From Progne subis subis (lineage: Eukaryota > Chordata > Aves > Passeriformes > Hirundinidae): a stretch of 64,000 nt of DNA. Where the stretch lies: assembly GCA_022316685.1 (NCBI GenBank), contig JAKJHU010000539.1, forward strand, positions 87,444 through 151,443, in the 5' to 3' direction. Each line of letters begins with the position of its first letter. Within the stretch, counting starts at the first letter, position 1. This document shows, piece by piece, positions 40,957 through 52,532 of this stretch. The notes beneath the pieces were generated by a model that worked only from the letters and a program-made list of their open reading frames with translations, made no database searches and was not told where the DNA came from. Both the position numbers and the translations under genes were made by a program.

Positions 40957-42841
40957 TGTCATGGGTTCGCACAGTTTGGTTTTTAGTTAGGGAGGAATGT
41001 GAAGTATTACCCTGTCAGGACCCCAGAAAGAGTTTTAGAAAGGACAAGGACCTATCAGAAGCTGGTTTGAGATACTGGCACCTGCTTTGGCCACTGAGAA
41101 TGTTGAATGTGGCTTTGGGCAGTACCCATATAAATCCTGGGTTTGTTCAGGTCAGGCCCTTTTCCTCCTGCTCAGCTGAACAGGTAACATCCAGTGGGTC
41201 CTACTGCTCCCCACACCCCACCTCCCCCTTCGGGGGGAAGCTCGCCCGAGGCCCAGCCGGACTCCATCGGCTCCCCGGGGGGAGGAGGGGTTGCAGCTTA
41301 ACATCAACCACTTTGAAAAAACCTCCCCGGAGGCCCCAGAGCAGGGAGGGATCTCCCCTGATAACAACTCTGGGCCCGGTTTGGCCGAGGCTGCCCCGAT
41401 TGTCACTGAGGGGTGGGCAGAGCTCTCCTCTCGCTCCCCTCCTCTGGTGTCTTCCAGACAGAGAAGAAAGAGTGGAGGGAGGAAACCAGGCTAATCTGAA
41501 ATGGAGAGACTGCTGCCTGGAGCAGAAATCACATGGCCACTGCAGGCCTGGGCAGAGTTAGCCCTGTCCTGGCAACATGGAGCTTCCAAGGCCTGACCCT
41601 TCCCTGAGAGAGAAAAGAAAGAGACAGAGGGGACGTAGGAAAGACACCGCATGGAGTCAGTGGAGCAGGAGTGAAAGAACAGATAAAGATTATTAGAAGA
41701 GGGACTGAGGATGTGGACATTTTTAACCAAACTTTTCTGCTGTAAACTAGGGAGAAATGGACTGTTTCTTGTAACATCTTAATGTTGTTTGAGGGAATGC
41801 TAGTTCCAGTCAAAGTTGGGGATTGATATGATTGAGATTTAAGTGGGAATCTTAAAGCCCCTCACTCCTGGCATAAAAGGAGGTCTCAGCCTTTGAGACC
41901 AAGATGATTTTAGAGAGAAAGTGATTTGAAGCTCTCAGCTCCTGGGGTAAAAGGAGGTTTCCATTTCTTTTGAGATAGAAACTATTTTAGAGCTAGCAGA
42001 GAATCCTTGTTTTATACTAGAAGAAGCATTCTTAAACAGTACCCCAGATACACTGAGAGGCCCATGAGTAGCCAGGGGAAAGGCTGCTAATGGGTGGAAC
42101 AGCACAGTCTGCAAAAACTCCAAGCAGTTGCAGATTTGTGACATTGAGTGCCCCAGGATGTTTTGTCTTGTGGCCAATGTGTCCATAAGACTCTAGAGAG
42201 ACTCCTCTCCCAAAGTGATGAAAGATTCTGTTTAAATGGTGAAACTGACTGAAAATCACAGGTTGTGTCTCTTTATGTTGTTTGTAAGAACGTTAACAGT
42301 TGGGAAGGGAAGGGAAGGGAAGGGAAGGGAAGGGAAGGGAAGGGAAGGGAAGGGAAGGGAAGGGAAGGGAAGGGAAGGGAGGGAAGGGAAGGGAAGGGGA
42401 AGGGAAGGGAAGGGAAGGGAAGGAAGGGAAGGGAAGGGAAGGGAAGGAAGGGAAGGGAAGGGAAGGGAAGGGAAGGGAAGGGAAGGGAAGGGAAGGGAAG
42501 GGAAGGGAAGGGAAGGGAGGGAAGGGAAGGGAAGGGAAGGGAAGGGAAGGGAAGGGAAGGGAAGGGAAGGGAAGGGAAGGAAGGGAAGGGAAGGGGAAGG
42601 GAAGGGAAGGGAAGGGAAGGGAAGGGAAGGGAAGGGAAGGGAAGGGAAGGGAAGGGAAGAGTGTTTTGAAGTTGCATTTTGGGTTTATGGGGTTTTTTTT
42701 CCATCTTTTCTTATCTTTTCCATTCTTTAGTGTGTGTTAATAAAACTGTTTACTTTTTAAGCTTGAGCCTGCTTTGCTTCTCCTGGTCCTCACCCACAAA
42801 AAGAGAATAAACGCTAAGACCACTGCACTAAATTTAGCAAA
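40957..42841 (+). mobile_element. Long LTR (TGTCATGGGTT family) with pentanucleotide expansion
   Basis: Plus strand from TGTCATGGGTTCGCACAG to about TTTAGCAAACA, inverted relative to 1-1,081. A polyadenylation signal (TTAATAAAACTG) lies near 42,740. About 360 bp of its 1.88 kb is a (GGGAA)n array absent from the related LTR at 9,151-11,081. No ERV coding sequence follows. Confidence 0.75.
42302..42659. repeat. (GGGAA)n microsatellite, about 70 units
   Basis: Pure purine strand of GGGAA units with occasional GGGA or GGAA interruptions, inside the long LTR. Confidence 0.98.
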
Positions 42842-42863
42842 CAAAATTTGACGAATGCATAAT

Positions 42864-43266
42864 TGTTACCCTGGTTTTTCTGAGCTTTCTTATTAGCCTT
42901 CTTGAAATTCATAATGGAGTCAGATCTTTTAGTCACTGTACAATATTAGGAGCAGTTTTCTACCTTTCCCATAGATGTAACATAAACAAACCCTTTGTTT
43001 CTCATTCTTTGTCCTTTGTTTGCATGTTTCTAACCTGAAAAACAACTGTAACTAACAGTGGGTCTGGCCACTGAGGATGAGGGGTGGAAACCCAAAAAGC
43101 CAATCTTCTGCCAGATCCACAAATGTATAAAAAAGTAAAGAATAAACAAAGAGGGGCTTCCTTCGCTCTCTGCTGGCTGAGGGGAAGCTGGAAGAACCTC
43201 TGCCTGTGAATTATTTATGTCTGTGTGTTATTGCTTTGTGCGTCACGGCGACACATAATCACTACA
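42864..43266 (+). mobile_element. Solo LTR (TGTTACCCTGG family)
   Basis: Plus strand from TGTTACCCTGGTTTTTCTG to CATAATCACTACA, about 403 bp, with TATA box (TATAAAA, 43,126-43,132), polyadenylation signal (AATAAA, 43,141-43,146) and a GTGTTATTGCTTTG downstream element. It matches 56,577-56,940 over its length. An ERVK-like class is likely from size and layout. Confidence 0.75.
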
Positions 43267-43410
43267 TTAATTAGTGTTTCAGCCCTGTTTTAACTAAAAC
43301 CATTACACCTTCCTATGGAAAAGAACTGTCCTTCTTGTCCAGGTGCCCATGGCCACAATTGGGATTCCACCTCCAGCATTGCCTGTTGTGAGAGACTGGA
43401 GGAGATTGTT

Positions 43411-46400
43411 GGCTGGAAACATTTTGTGTGTGAGGGAGGAAGGGGCAGGTCCAGCCTTGCCCTGCCCTGAAACCCCAGCACTGCCCTGCCCTGGAACCCC
43501 AATCCCCCCAGAGCCTCTATCCCAGCCCAGCAGTGTCTGCCAATCCCTGGCACACCAAAGGCAATGCTCCACAGCCACCTCTGCAGCCCCCAGCCCAGCT
43601 CCTGAGAGACCAAGTGACCCAAAGTCCCTCCTGGGGGAAGGGCCCAGGAAGACCATGGGGTATTCAAGGCTGACCACAAGGCAAGCACACATCTTTACCC
43701 CACCTCCTCTTGGAATTTCTGTCTGACCACTGCTGGAATCCAGGAGCTGGTAGCTGTGTGTGTGCGTGTGTGTGCTTCTGTGTATCTTACTTGTCTTTGT
43801 TTCTGCGTCTTCCTCTTCTAATTCTCTCCCTTTGCAAACGTTGAGTAACTTAAATTGAACAGGTTTAGACTTTGTGATATTCAATGTGCCAATTTATAAT
43901 GCTCTCAGAAGTGCTTTTTGTTGATTGAATATTGTATTAAACCTTTTGCCAGAGTTTCTCTGGTTTTCTAAAGTTGCCAGTAAAGTCTGTTTTTTTTGTT
44001 TTGAGCTCCTGAAAATATCTTGTTTCTATTTCTCCAGTGCATCAACTCAGAGTACTCAAACAATTGTAATTCCTTTGAAATGTCTAAGTGAGAGAATTGT
44101 TTGGGGGATGGGGGTCAGGTCTTGTGTGTCCTGCTTGGCACAGCCCAGGCAGGGCTTTCACAGCCACATTGCACTCTCCATTTCCCACCTGCACCTGCTG
44201 GTGCCTCTGAGTTCTGCTTGCCCAGCCCCAGGGGACGCTCCCCTTGCCTGCCCATTCCCCCATGGTCTCTGGGCAGGGGTGGCCTCAGTGGGGGCTGCTG
44301 ACAGCCTCAGACACTTGGAGGCTGCTGCTGGATTTGACTTCTCCAGAGGCTTGTTTAGCCTTCAGCTGTTCAGTGTCCCAGGGCTCATTAACATTCAAAA
44401 TACTTTAACAAGCAAGTCTCTGGGAATAATTTGATTTAGGTTTTCAAATTTTTGAGGTTAATGAAACGATTTCTGAAGTGTATTAAAAGTGAATATATAT
44501 TTACAAAAGGCAGTGAGAAAAGATTTTTTATGTCCGGTTGTCCTAGGGTAACTTTATGATGCTTGTATCCCCAATCGTCTGTTCTGTTTGAACTCTGTAT
44601 ATTGAGTCCTGTGCCTTTAAGACTGGTTCTAAGAGCAAGGAGAAGCGCGGAGTTTGTTTTGAGAAAACTGCCTGACTCCTCCACATTCTTCTCCGGACGG
44701 TGTTCGGCGGAGGCTTGGAGAGACTGCAGGACAGAGATCTTTTTGCTTTTAGTTAGTTTCAGCTAGCTAGGGCAGAGAAGTTCCCTGGACTGGTTTTTTT
44801 TTTTCTTTCTTTTTTCTTGGAACTGTTTAAACCTGCTCTGGACTGAAAACCCAGGGGAGCACTGGGGGCTGCACCTGCGGCCCACCGGGGCCTGGAGCTC
44901 GGCATTTTCCAGCAGCGCCGGAGGGACTGGGACTGAGGAGAGACTGAGAGAGAGCCGAGCTCCACCCACAGCAAGGACTTTCTCAATTGGCCATCTCACT
45001 CCAGAACGAGAGGTTTTATTGTTTCCTGTTATTCATTCTTTATACTTGTATGCACTTTATTTGTTTAGTAAAATAGTTTTTTCCACTTTTCTCCACAAAG
45101 GTTTTTTTTTTTTCGGACTAGTTAGAGAGAGGGGCCACTTGAGTTTGCTTCCCAGAGGGATCCTATACAGGGTTTTCCCCCAAATTTGTCTCCAAACCAG
45201 GACACCGGTTCAGGTTTTGTTTCTGTTAATGCCTTGATATGTGCAGTCTCCAGTTGACACTGAATCCAAGCATATTCTAATGCAGTTTGAATAGATACAA
45301 AAATCAAGACCCTTTATGTCTGACAATCAATCAGACTCTGTCTTTACTCCCACCCCACCATTTCCCCCATCCAAGCCCTGGGACTCAGAGAATCCTTGTG
45401 CAAATCTGAGCTCCCTCCACCCCAGGCTGGACCTGCAGGTTTCAGCTCCTTGGCTCCAACTCCCACCTGCTTCCCTTGGAGAAGGCATTGCCCAAGACAC
45501 AGAGGGATGTTCATTTATTGTCAGCCAACAAACCCAACGGCAGGCACAGCTCCATCAAATGCAAAAGTCATTCTTTTCCCTGGCTCTGCCCTGCACCTGA
45601 TCCCCACAGCCTGTCCTGTTTCCTTCATCCCTCCACTGCCAGGGACTTTCTGGGACAAGGGAGCTCTGCTCTGGCTATGGAGGGAGGTGAAAGTGCAGCC
45701 ACTGGAGTGGGAACCACAACTCATCAGGTTTGTGTCCTTGGAGGGACCATGAACTGGTGACACTTGGAGGCACAGACAGGTTTCTCTTCATGGTAAACAT
45801 AAAAAATTTGAACATGATAAAATTTAATAAACATCAAAACACTTCCCTCAGCTCCTTGTGACATCCCAGCAACATCTGACATGTCCAAACCCGAAAGTGA
45901 TTTCCATACATAAAAAATTTTCAAGACATAAGAAGAGGTGATATATAAGAAACAAATACAATTACAACACTGACTAAGGTGTTATTTAAACTTCTGAAAA
46001 ATTGGACTCCTCTGGAAAGCTCAAAGCCTGAAGCCAGTCAAGGGAGACACATTGAAATGACCAGAGAAGAGCTGCAGGAGGAAATCTGTCAGCAATAAAA
46101 AGGACATAGATCCAGCTTTTCTATATGAAGAAATGCCCTTACACATGGCCATTTAAACAGGAGAGCTGGAAACACCTGAAGGAAGAGGGCCATGAATTGT
46201 TAGATTGAATGTTGGTGTCAAATGTAGAGGGCTAGATCAGTATTTCTTCTTCTGCCATCTGTAGAAGAATTCAGTAGATCCAGGAAATTCCTGTTCCTGG
46301 TGGGAAAAGTTTGCCACTTCTTAGAAGTACTTAAATGACCCAGAGAATAGAGATTTGCTTGTATATTATGAAACTAAAAGGTATTAAAATCTGTGCCCCG

Positions 46401-47437
46401 TTCCAGGCAGACATCAGCTGTGAGCCCATGCAAAGGCAGTGCCACTTGTGCCCTGAGGTGCAGAGCTGGGATTGGCATCTCTCAGAGAGGAGCTGAGGGA
46501 GAGCAGAGCACCTTGCAAGCTGCAAGTTCCTGACAGCCCCGGAGGCCTCCTGTCCCATAAACATCTGCTCTGCTCCAGGCTGGAACAGGGACCAGCATTG
46601 TGCCGGGATCATCAGAGAACTGAGGTGTGTGCTGGAATTCAATCTCCTCCCCATCCCACAGCAGCCCTGCATTTCCCTCCTCCAGCCTTGGTCTCCAGCA
46701 CAGCCATGGAGGCTCTTTGGGCCAGCAGAGAGGCCGGGCAGGGCTGGCCATGGCCGGGAACAGGCCCTGAGCCCCACAGGAGGATGGAGCTGGGCCACAA
46801 CCAAACTGCCCCGCAAACCTGGGCTGAGCAGCCAGGGCTGGCAATGGCTGGGGACAGAGGCTGGCGCTGACAAATGTCCTGGGCCGTGTTCCTGCTCTGT
46901 CCATGCCACCAAGGGCACAGAGCAGCCTCCTCTCTGGGCCACTTGCCTGTTTTCAATGCCTTCCAGAGGCGCTGGCCCTGCCCCACAAGGCCTGGGCTGA
47001 GTCCTGCCCCTGCACGCTCACACAGGCTGAGATGGACACTGATGGTTTCTGTGGCAGGCTCTCTCAGCCCAGCCCAGCTCCCTCCAAGCTCTGCCAGCTG
47101 CCCTGAGCTCTCGGCAGCACCAAAGGCCTCTCCCCAGCACAGCCCAGCCGGCTCTGGCCCCACAGCTCTGCTCAGGGCAGGCTGCTCTGGGCAGGGGCCC
47201 CACGGCCTCAGCCCCTCGGAAGGGCACAGCAGCAGCTGCAGCTCAGACAGGACTCAGCCCCAGCCATGGGCAAGGTGCTGGGCCAAGGGAAAAGGAGGCT
47301 CCCTGTGTGCCCTGCTCCCCCTCTCTCTGAGGTGCTGAGAGCTCTGCAGCCCCTGCTGCCATCCCATCAGCCCAGGCCAGCACAACAGCCCCGGCCTTGG
47401 GGCCCTCAAGATCTGCTCCTGCTCCAGGCCCAGGGAC
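43411..47437. repeat. Direct segmental duplication, first copy
   Basis: Matches 57,916-61,280 in the same orientation, interrupted only by the solo ERVL LTR at 44,539-45,204. Content is GC-rich and non-coding as far as I can see: open frames in one copy are broken or shifted in the other. Confidence 0.85.
44539..45204 (+). mobile_element. Solo ERVL LTR with 5-bp target duplication
   Basis: Plus strand from TGTCCTAGGGTAACTTTATG to CCAAACCAGGACA, 666 bp, same family as the tandem proviruses. It is flanked by CCGGT at 44,534-44,538 and 45,205-45,209. The duplicate locus reads TATGTCCGGTTCAAG at 59,024-59,038 without the LTR, with a single CCGGT at 59,028-59,032. A 5-bp duplication fits the ERVL class. 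Confidence 0.95.
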
Positions 47438-47930
47438 CATCCCAAAGCTGGGGCAGCCAGAAAGCTGTGCCCATTTCTGTTCATTCCTGCTGTGATGAGG
47501 ATGGATCCACAGCCCCTTGGAGGTTGCTGATGAGTTTTACTAGTCCAGAGGCCTCTTCGTTCTTGAGCTCTTCACTTCAGGAATTCAGTGACAAAAGTTC
47601 ATAAACACTTGTTCAAAACATCCGAACAAGAAAAGCCACTGGGCTTAATTTCAGTTTTTTATTCTTATCTGGTTAATTAGACAGATTTTGGAAGTGTATT
47701 CAAAGTGAATATACTATATGGAAAACAATGAAGAGAGGACTGTTTTCTCCTGGGTTTTTTTCCAGTTTATAGATTGATTTCAGCAATGTCCAATTGATCT
47801 TGACCCCTAGCACCTTCTAATGCAGTCTGAATAGATATGAAAATCATGTCCCTTCATGGTTGACAATCAATCAGACTTTGTCCCCACCCCCTTCTCTCCA
47901 TTTCCCTCATCCATCCCCTGGCACTTCTAT
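47438..47930. other. Unassigned stretch
   Basis: No gene recognised. The part around 47,690-47,880 resembles 44,470-45,330 (GACAATCAATCAGACT), pointing to an older duplication. Confidence 0.4.
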
Positions 47931-49005
47931 GGATCAGGAACAGTGTGCCCAGCAGGAGCAGGGCAGTGATTCTTCCCCTGTGCTCAGCACTCTTGAGGCT
48001 GCACCTCAAGTTCTGCGTCCAGTTCTGGGCCCCCATTTTGCGAAGGACATGGAGGGGCTGGAGTGTGTCCAGAGAAGGGCAACAAGGCTGGTGAGAGGAA
48101 TGGAGCACAAATCCTTTGAGGAGTAGCTGAGGGAGGAAGAGGCCTTTGTGACACTGGAACCAAGGAGATCATTGCTGCACTGCCAGACCTCATGGAACAA
48201 AGGATCCATTGTGACACTGCAGGGCCTTGGGGGACCAAGGCACCATTGTGACACTGTGGGGCCCAAGGATCCAAGGGACTTATTGACACCAAGGGGGTCC
48301 CGTGGAACCAAAGGGATGCTGTGACACTGGGAGGACTCATGAACTCATAGAGACCATAGTGACCGTTGAGGGCCTCCTGGAACTCTGGTGACACCAAGTT
48401 GGCTGGGAGTGTTGATCTGCTGGAGGCTAGGAGAGCTGTGCACAGGGCCCTGGACAGGCTGGATCCAGGAAGCCAAATCCAAAAATGTGAGGTTTAACAA
48501 GTCCAGGTATTGAGTCCTACACTTTGGCCACAACAACCCCTGAAGTGGTGCAGGCTGGTGACAGAGTGGCTGGATATCAGCCAGGCAGAAAGGGACCTGT
48601 GAGGATTGACGGAGAAAAGGATGGACATGAGCCAGCAGTGTGCCCAGGTGGCCAAGAAGGCCAATGGCTCCTGGCCTGGATCAGGGACAGTGTGGCCAGC
48701 AGGAGCAGGGCAGTGACTCTTCCCCTGTGCTCAGCACTGGTTGGGCAGCACCTCGAGTGCTGTGTCCAGTTCTGGGCCCCCAATTAAGAAAGGACATGGA
48801 GGGGCTGGAGTGTGTCCAGAGAAGGGCAACAATGCTGGTGAGGGGTCTGGAACACAAGTCCTGAGAGGAGTGGGGGGGAACTGGGATTGTTTAACCTGGA
48901 GAATAGGAGGCTCAAGGGAGGCATGGTGATGTCAGGGCACAGGCTGGACTTGATGATCTCCAAGGTGTTCTCCAACCTGGCTGATTCTGTGATTCTCTGA
49001 AACCA
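47931..49005 (+). mobile_element. CR1 LINE fragments
   Basis: Plus strand. Two CR1 pieces: 47,931-48,140 and about 48,400-49,005. Both show the conserved CR1 3' ORF end (CAGTTCTGGGCCCC, GTGTCCAGAGAAGGGCAAC, CTGGTGAG), and the second has the upstream AGCAGTGTGCCCAGGTGGCC and a GATTCTGTGATTCTCTG tail. The stretch 48,140-48,400 is unrelated (ACACTG / CAAGG repeats). Stops throughout. Confidence 0.85.
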
Positions 49006-49009
49006 CCCT

Positions 49010-50070
49010 TGCAGCCATTGCAGGATGAGCCCTGGGCCTCCTCTCCAGAAGGTCCAGCAGCCCAGGTCCCTCATGTTCTCCTCACAGCCCCAAAGCCCAT
49101 CCTGTCAGTCCTGCAGAGCCTCTGCAGCTCCTCCTCCTTGCCCAGAACAGGGAGCCCCACAGCCAGACACAGCAGCCCAGATGTGCCCCCCTGGCCTGTG
49201 GTGCCTCTGGCAAGGGAGCAGCGCGAGGCACTGCAGGAGCCTGCAGACAATTCCTGAAGAACTTGGAGGATGATCCTGCTCCCCAAGGGATGTTCCCATG
49301 GTACCAAGTCAGGAACTGAAATGGGGAGTGGGGCCAGAGAGGAAAGGTAAACAGGGCTGGGCCGTTTACACAGAAGGGAACTGGGGCAGGCAATAGGAAG
49401 GATTTTGCAGCAGAAAGAGTAAAGAAAGCCAAGATGAAGCAAAGGAAATGCTGAGGGCAGTTTGGAGGTGGCTGCCAGACAGCCCTGGCTCGGAGCAACA
49501 ACGTTTGCAGTGGCACAGGAAACTCACAGCTCATGGAAACAAATTTTCTGGATGACTTCAGAGGCCACCACAAACCTGAGTGGCTTCCCTGCTGTGCCCC
49601 AGCCCTTCCTGGCCCCAGGGGCTGATGATGGCATTTGTGCTCCCTCAGGTTCATCTCCCCACACCAACACCATGGGGGTGCTGACGCCTGCTCTGGGCAG
49701 TGCAAACAGGGGTTCCTGAGCCAGTGCTGCTGTGTCTGTGCCTGCAAGGACGCGGCACCTGTGTGAGCTGGGGGAGAGGCCAGGGCTGTAGAGGGGGGAT
49801 GTTGTTGGCAGGTGCATGAGGACGCTCTGGGACGCTGCCCTGGGGTGTCCAGCGCAGTGGGGATGGATCAGCCCCTGCTCTGCTGCTCCTTCCCATCTCC
49901 CCCAGGGACCTTGCAGAGCCCCAGCCATGCTGTTTGCCCCCAGCCTGCCCACGGCCACCCTGGGGCTGCTCACGGAGCTTTTCTCTGCTGAGCATTGGCC
50001 TGGGCGTGTTCTGGAGAGAGCCTGGGCAAGGAGCATCAAGCTCTGTCTTGCAATGCAAGATGTAACCAAA
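49010..50070. repeat. GC-rich duplicated block
   Basis: Occurs inverted at 38,510-39,455 and directly at 61,880-62,930. No gene recognised. Confidence 0.7.
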
Positions 50071-50075
50071 AATAG

Positions 50076-50763
50076 TGTTCTATTGCCATCTGTTAAAACT
50101 AGGAGGGCAGGTTGTTTATCTCTTCCATGACCCATTCCTCATATCTCTGAGAGGGATCTTCTCTTAATGGGCCAGCTGTGTAAAACCAAATGGGGCAGTG
50201 TTCTTGATCTCTTCCATGACCCATCCTCCCTCCAGGGAGATATCTTCTATTAATGGGCCATTGCCTCTCACTGCATGACTAATAAAATTACATCATCCCA
50301 TTGTGAGATGCTCCACCCAGAGGGAGGAGCCAAGCATTCCCACCTGGATGTAATCTGAGATTTAAAGCACCACGAGCAGCCCGGTTTCCACTGGATTCCC
50401 AGAGGAAGACCAGACCCATCTAAACCACCAGTGGACCTTCAGAGGAAAACTACACCCTTCTACAACATCATTGCTCCAACAAAACCACTTCTGTCACTCC
50501 AGGAGGACTGCAGCCACGATTTGATTGGACTGCAAGCAACACTCTGACTAACTGGGGGACAGGTTGGATTCTGACTCTTATTTTTGGGCATTTTTTGGGT
50601 GGTGTTTTTTTTACTACTGCACATTTAGTTTAATTTTCCTACTGAAGAACTGTTATTCCTAATGCAATATCTTTGCTTGAAAGCCCATTAATTTCAAAAT
50701 TATAATTCAAAGAGAGGGGGTTTGCATTTTCCACTTCAAGGGAGGCTCCTGCCTTCCATAGCA
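50076..50763 (+). mobile_element. LTR-like element upstream of zinc-finger copy 3
   Basis: Plus strand from TGTTCTATTGCCATCTG to CCTTCCATAGCA. It has a TATA-like TTTAAAG at 50,361-50,367 and ends about 600 bp before the zinc-finger start codon, in the same orientation. Mirrored at 37,810-38,505. Confidence 0.6.
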
Positions 50764-51371
50764 GATCCCTGTCTTACCAGCCCAAGACAGGGGGAGCTCG
50801 GCTCAGATACCCTGAGGGGTCCCTGGGTTGGGTTTTTTTTGGTTGGGGATGTTTGGAGAAGTAAGAACTCCAAAGCTGGGTGGAAAATGGCCCTTGGGGG
50901 GACATTGGGGGGTCCCAGTGGTGGCTGGTGGCAGAGGCAGCCTGGAGGAGCAGAGCCTTGTGTCCCCCTGGAGCCCAGAGTGGGGGAAGCGCTGGAATTT
51001 GCAGGACCCTCAACAGCTTGGAGAGGGGCAGGGGGTACTCCTTGGAGCCCCTGCACCCCAAAGCAGAGAATAAGGGGAAAAGGGACCCTGGGACCCCAAA
51101 ACCCCAAGCATCCATAAACAGAAAATGGAAAAGGGGGAAGCTTTTCAGATTCCTGTGAGTCTCAGCAGCCTGGGGAGGGCAGGGAGACCAGAGACAGGCA
51201 ACTCCAGAAAGGAATTTTCAGGGCTGCTCTTGGTGTTTGATAGACTATTAGGGACTCCTGATGTCTGGTGACTTGTAGAGATGGACTTGAGCAGAGGGAC
51301 CTTCAAACTCAACAAACTCATCCCTTGTTTTTGCCCAAAACCAGGATTTCCCATTCTCAAACCTTGGCCGG
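50764..51371 (+). other. 5' flank of zinc-finger copy 3 with a candidate splice donor
   Basis: ATTCCTGTGAGTCTC at 51,145-51,159 contains a consensus GTGAGT donor, and a pyrimidine-poor but possible acceptor lies just before the ATG at 51,372 (CTTGGCCGG; copy 1 has CTTGGCCAG). An untranslated exon starting in or after the LTR-like element is plausible but unproven. Confidence 0.4.
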
Positions 51372-52532
51372 ATGAAGGAGGAGGCTGTGAGGAAGAGGAA
51401 GATGCCGCAGAACAGCCAGGCTGGTGAGGAGGAAGTCAGTGCCCCTTTCCCCCTCTCTCCTGCTCCATCTCCCAGCCCAGCATGGCCCCCGGCTGCTGGA
51501 CAACCCCGCTGCCAATGCCATCCTGCCAGGGATGTGTTGGGAGAATCTCCTTCCCCTTCCCTGTGGCATGGATGCAAATCCCATCCTGTCCTTGTCCTTC
51601 CTCCCCCAGACAAGGAGCTGTGGCTGGAGACCAGGAAGGACAAATCCCCACGGCAGGACCTTATGGAAGAGGCCGTTTTGAGTGGCTCCATGGCACAGGA
51701 ATCAAATCGGGAGAAAAAGTGCTGGAGATCTGACAGGAGGAAGGACTCCATACCCATCCCAGGGTACAACAAGGAGGAAAGACCCACCCTGTGCAAGGAA
51801 GATGGACAGAGCTTCAGCCAGAGCAACACCACTGTCCAGCACCAGTTCATCCACACTGGGGACAGACCCTACGAGTGTCCCAAGTGTCAGAAGAGGTTTC
51901 AGAGAAGCTCCAATCTCCTCAAGCACCAGCAGATTCACAAAGAGGAGAGGCCCTTCCGCTGCCCTGACTGCAGGAAGGGCTTCAAGCACAACTCCACCCT
52001 CATCACCCACCGGCGCATCCACACTGGGGAGAGGCCCTACGAGTGTGGGCAATGTGGGATGAGCTTCAGCCACAGGTCCAACCTGATCTCCCACCAGAGG
52101 ATCCACACCAAGGAACGGCCCTATGAGTGTGGGCAATGTGGGAAGAGCTTCAGGCAGCACTCCCACTTGATCCACCACCAGAACATCCACGCTGAGGAAA
52201 GGCCATACAAGTGTGGGGAATGTGGGAAGGGCTTCAACCGGAGGTCCCAGCTGATCATCCACCAAATGATCCACACCGGGGATAGGCCCTACGTGTGTAC
52301 CGAGTGTGGGAAGAGGTTTCAGACCAGCTCCAATCTCCTCCAGCACCAGCGGATTCACACAGAGGAGAGGCCCTTCTGCTGCCCCGACTGCAGGAAGGGC
52401 TTCAAGCAAAACTCCCACCTCATCACGCACCGGCGCATCCACACTGGGGAGAGGCCCTACGAGTGTCCCCAGTGTGGGAAGAGCTTCAACCAGAGGTCTC
52501 ACCTGAGCCAACACCAACGGAGGCACCAGTAA
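51372..52532 (+). CDS. C2H2 zinc-finger protein, copy 3 (8 fingers)
   Basis: Plus strand. Probable model: exon 51,372-51,423 ([17 protein letters not shown]), 186-bp intron 51,424-51,609 (CTG/GTGAGG donor, CTCCCCCAG acceptor, phase 1), finger exon 51,610-52,532; 324 residues spliced, 386 if the intron is retained, because it has no stop. After an acidic linker and one degenerate finger (only one Cys of the pair) come eight C2H2 fingers with TGERP, TKERP, AEERP and EERP linkers, the last ending in QHQRRHQ. The frame is intact. Against copy 2 the fingers differ mostly at helix positions -1, 3 and 6. No KRAB or SCAN domain. Role: nuclear sequence-specific DNA binding, probably transcriptional repression; target unknown. 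Confidence 0.85.
   Translation: MKEEAVRKRKMPQNSQAGEEEVSAPFPLSPAPSPSPAWPPAAGQPRCQCHPARDVLGESPSPSLWHGCKSHPVLVLPPPDKELWLETRKDKSPRQDLMEEAVLSGSMAQESNREKKCWRSDRRKDSIPIPGYNKEERPTLCKEDGQSFSQSNTTVQHQFIHTGDRPYECPKCQKRFQRSSNLLKHQQIHKEERPFRCPDCRKGFKHNSTLITHRRIHTGERPYECGQCGMSFSHRSNLISHQRIHTKERPYECGQCGKSFRQHSHLIHHQNIHAEERPYKCGECGKGFNRRSQLIIHQMIHTGDRPYVCTECGKRFQTSSNLLQHQRIHTEERPFCCPDCRKGFKQNSHLITHRRIHTGERPYECPQCGKSFNQRSHLSQHQRRHQ

Noticed and set aside
42236..42740. Open frames of Gly-Arg-Glu-Lys repeats
   Set aside because: They are translations of the (GGGAA)n microsatellite.
46331..47163. Candidate coding exons in the 43-47 kb / 58-61 kb duplicate
   Set aside because: The frames are GC-driven, carry no domain and are interrupted differently in the two copies.
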